Both the position numbers and the translations under genes were made by a program. The notes beneath the pieces were generated by a model that was not told where the DNA came from, ran no database searches, and saw only the letters and a program-made list of their open reading frames with translations. DNA of 23,394 bases from assembly GCA_022447335.1 (NCBI GenBank), contig JAKVCF010000023.1, positions 1-23,394 on the forward strand. The letters are read 5' to 3'. Source of the stretch: Planctomycetota bacterium. GTDB taxonomy: Bacteria; Planctomycetota; UBA1135. Numbering within the stretch: position 1 is the first letter of the stretch; every line of letters starts with the position of its first letter. This document shows, in pieces, positions 22,852 through 23,394 of this stretch.

Positions 22852-23394
22852 TCACTCGGTTCCTGCTTCTGACCCGTTGGCTTTTTCGGCACGCTCATTC
22901 TGGCGCGTGGTCCGCTCATGTCGCAATTCAGCGAGGCGAGCTATGCGACGATTGCCGCGCACTCGCAAGAAGATCAGCAGGCCAGCGATGCACGCCAGAG
23001 CAATGGGTAGCTGATACCGATGAAACAGCTCTTGAGCCTTGTCAATATTGTCGGCTAGCACGAAACCTGCGTAAACCGAGATTGGTACTGTGAGCGCTGC
23101 ACCTACTGAATCGAGCAGCACAAACTTCCAGTAGCGCATGCCTAGGTTGCCTGCGACGAAGTAGGCGACCATGCGGAAGCCTGGGAGGAAGCGTGCGAGG
23201 AAGACCGCTAGTGTTCCGTGCTTAAAAAACAGTCTATTAAACTTGTTTCTATGCCGTGTCTTCATGTGCGCCCGTAGCACTGGCCAGTGATAGACCCGTT
23301 CGCCGACCCAGGCGCCCAGGGAATAGAGAATCGAGTCTCCGGCGAGGATTCCGGCGAAGCACCAGAAGACAGCCTCGGTGTAGGTCAGCGCGTC
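22852..23394 (-). CDS. DedA family (VTT domain) membrane protein, N-terminus cut by window edge
   Basis: The frame is open from the right edge and ends at 22852, giving 180 residues. DedA proteins are inner-membrane proteins of the VTT/SNARE-associated group, linked to undecaprenyl-phosphate or phospholipid recycling and envelope homeostasis. The motifs FCFAGILAGDSILYSLGAWVG-like entry (shown as CFAGILAGDSILYSLGAW) and ARFLPGFRMVAYFVAG, with the conserved Arg residues, are clear, followed by a membrane-anchoring C-terminal helix and a charged tail. The first part, including the usual acidic motif, is beyond the window. It lies 108 bases upstream of hppA on the same strand, with a candidate promoter between. 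Confidence 0.9.
   Translation of the reverse strand, partial: DALTYTEAVFWCFAGILAGDSILYSLGAWVGERVYHWPVLRAHMKTRHRNKFNRLFFKHGTLAVFLARFLPGFRMVAYFVAGNLGMRYWKFVLLDSVGAALTVPISVYAGFVLADNIDKAQELFHRYQLPIALACIAGLLIFLRVRGNRRIARLAELRHERTTRQNERAEKANGSEAGTE

Noticed and set aside
1..23394. tRNA, rRNA, CRISPR arrays, insertion sequences, toxin-antitoxin or defence genes.
   Set aside because: Nearly all sequence is taken up by recognised housekeeping genes and the gaps are too short or lack the needed features.

Overview
The window is a stretch of bacterial chromosome, GC-rich by eye and densely packed. It carries mostly housekeeping genes; I see no insertion sequence, phage gene, CRISPR array, tRNA or rRNA. 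The host looks Gram-negative: it has a signal-peptide-bearing beta-barrel outer-membrane protein ending in Phe, SecG, FabI, Dgt, Mfd, and an NtrC-type sigma-54 activator core. Several traits are unlike the common gamma-proteobacterial models. CoaC and CoaB are separate genes, DAHP synthase is the type I-beta form with an N-terminal ferredoxin-like domain, a membrane-bound pyrophosphatase is present, and the order ftsK-rimO-pgsA is kept. This suggests a non-proteobacterial or deep lineage, possibly PVC/Planctomycetota-like, but that placement is a weak inference.

Layout. 1-2208 (minus): rnc then mfd, with mfd cut by the left edge. 2263-3833 (plus): promoter, fabI and a short ThiD-like kinase. 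3827-4963 (minus): dgt, meeting the kinase tail to tail. 5036-10561 (plus): a strong sigma-70-like promoter, then aroF (DAHP synthase), tpiA, secG, pyrE, yicC, gmk, coaC and coaB, with overlaps or tiny gaps. 10641-16216 (plus): ftsK, rimO, pgsA and a sigma-54 AAA+ core without a DNA-binding domain. 16222-17379 (minus): a GT4 glycosyltransferase. 17380-17956: the only long gene-free stretch, AT-rich on its left and full of inverted repeats on its right. 17957-19183 (plus): an abundant-looking outer-membrane porin with a strong ribosome-binding site and an intrinsic terminator. 19264-20289 (plus): a metallophosphoesterase whose end overlaps rsfS. 20247-22743 (minus): hppA then rsfS, behind a candidate promoter with an inverted repeat. 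22852-23394 (minus): a DedA-family membrane protein cut by the right edge.

The plus-strand block from 5103 to 10561 joins central carbon and aromatic precursor supply (TpiA, DAHP synthase), secretion (SecG), nucleotide synthesis (PyrE, Gmk), RNA turnover (YicC) and coenzyme A synthesis (CoaC, CoaB). The ftsK-rimO-pgsA block covers chromosome segregation, ribosomal protein modification and phospholipid head-group synthesis. I did not find a clear new multi-gene system. The items most worth a second look are the structured leader of the porin gene, the HTH-less sigma-54 activator, the split coaC/coaB pair, and the residue changes in RNase III and the ThiD-like kinase.
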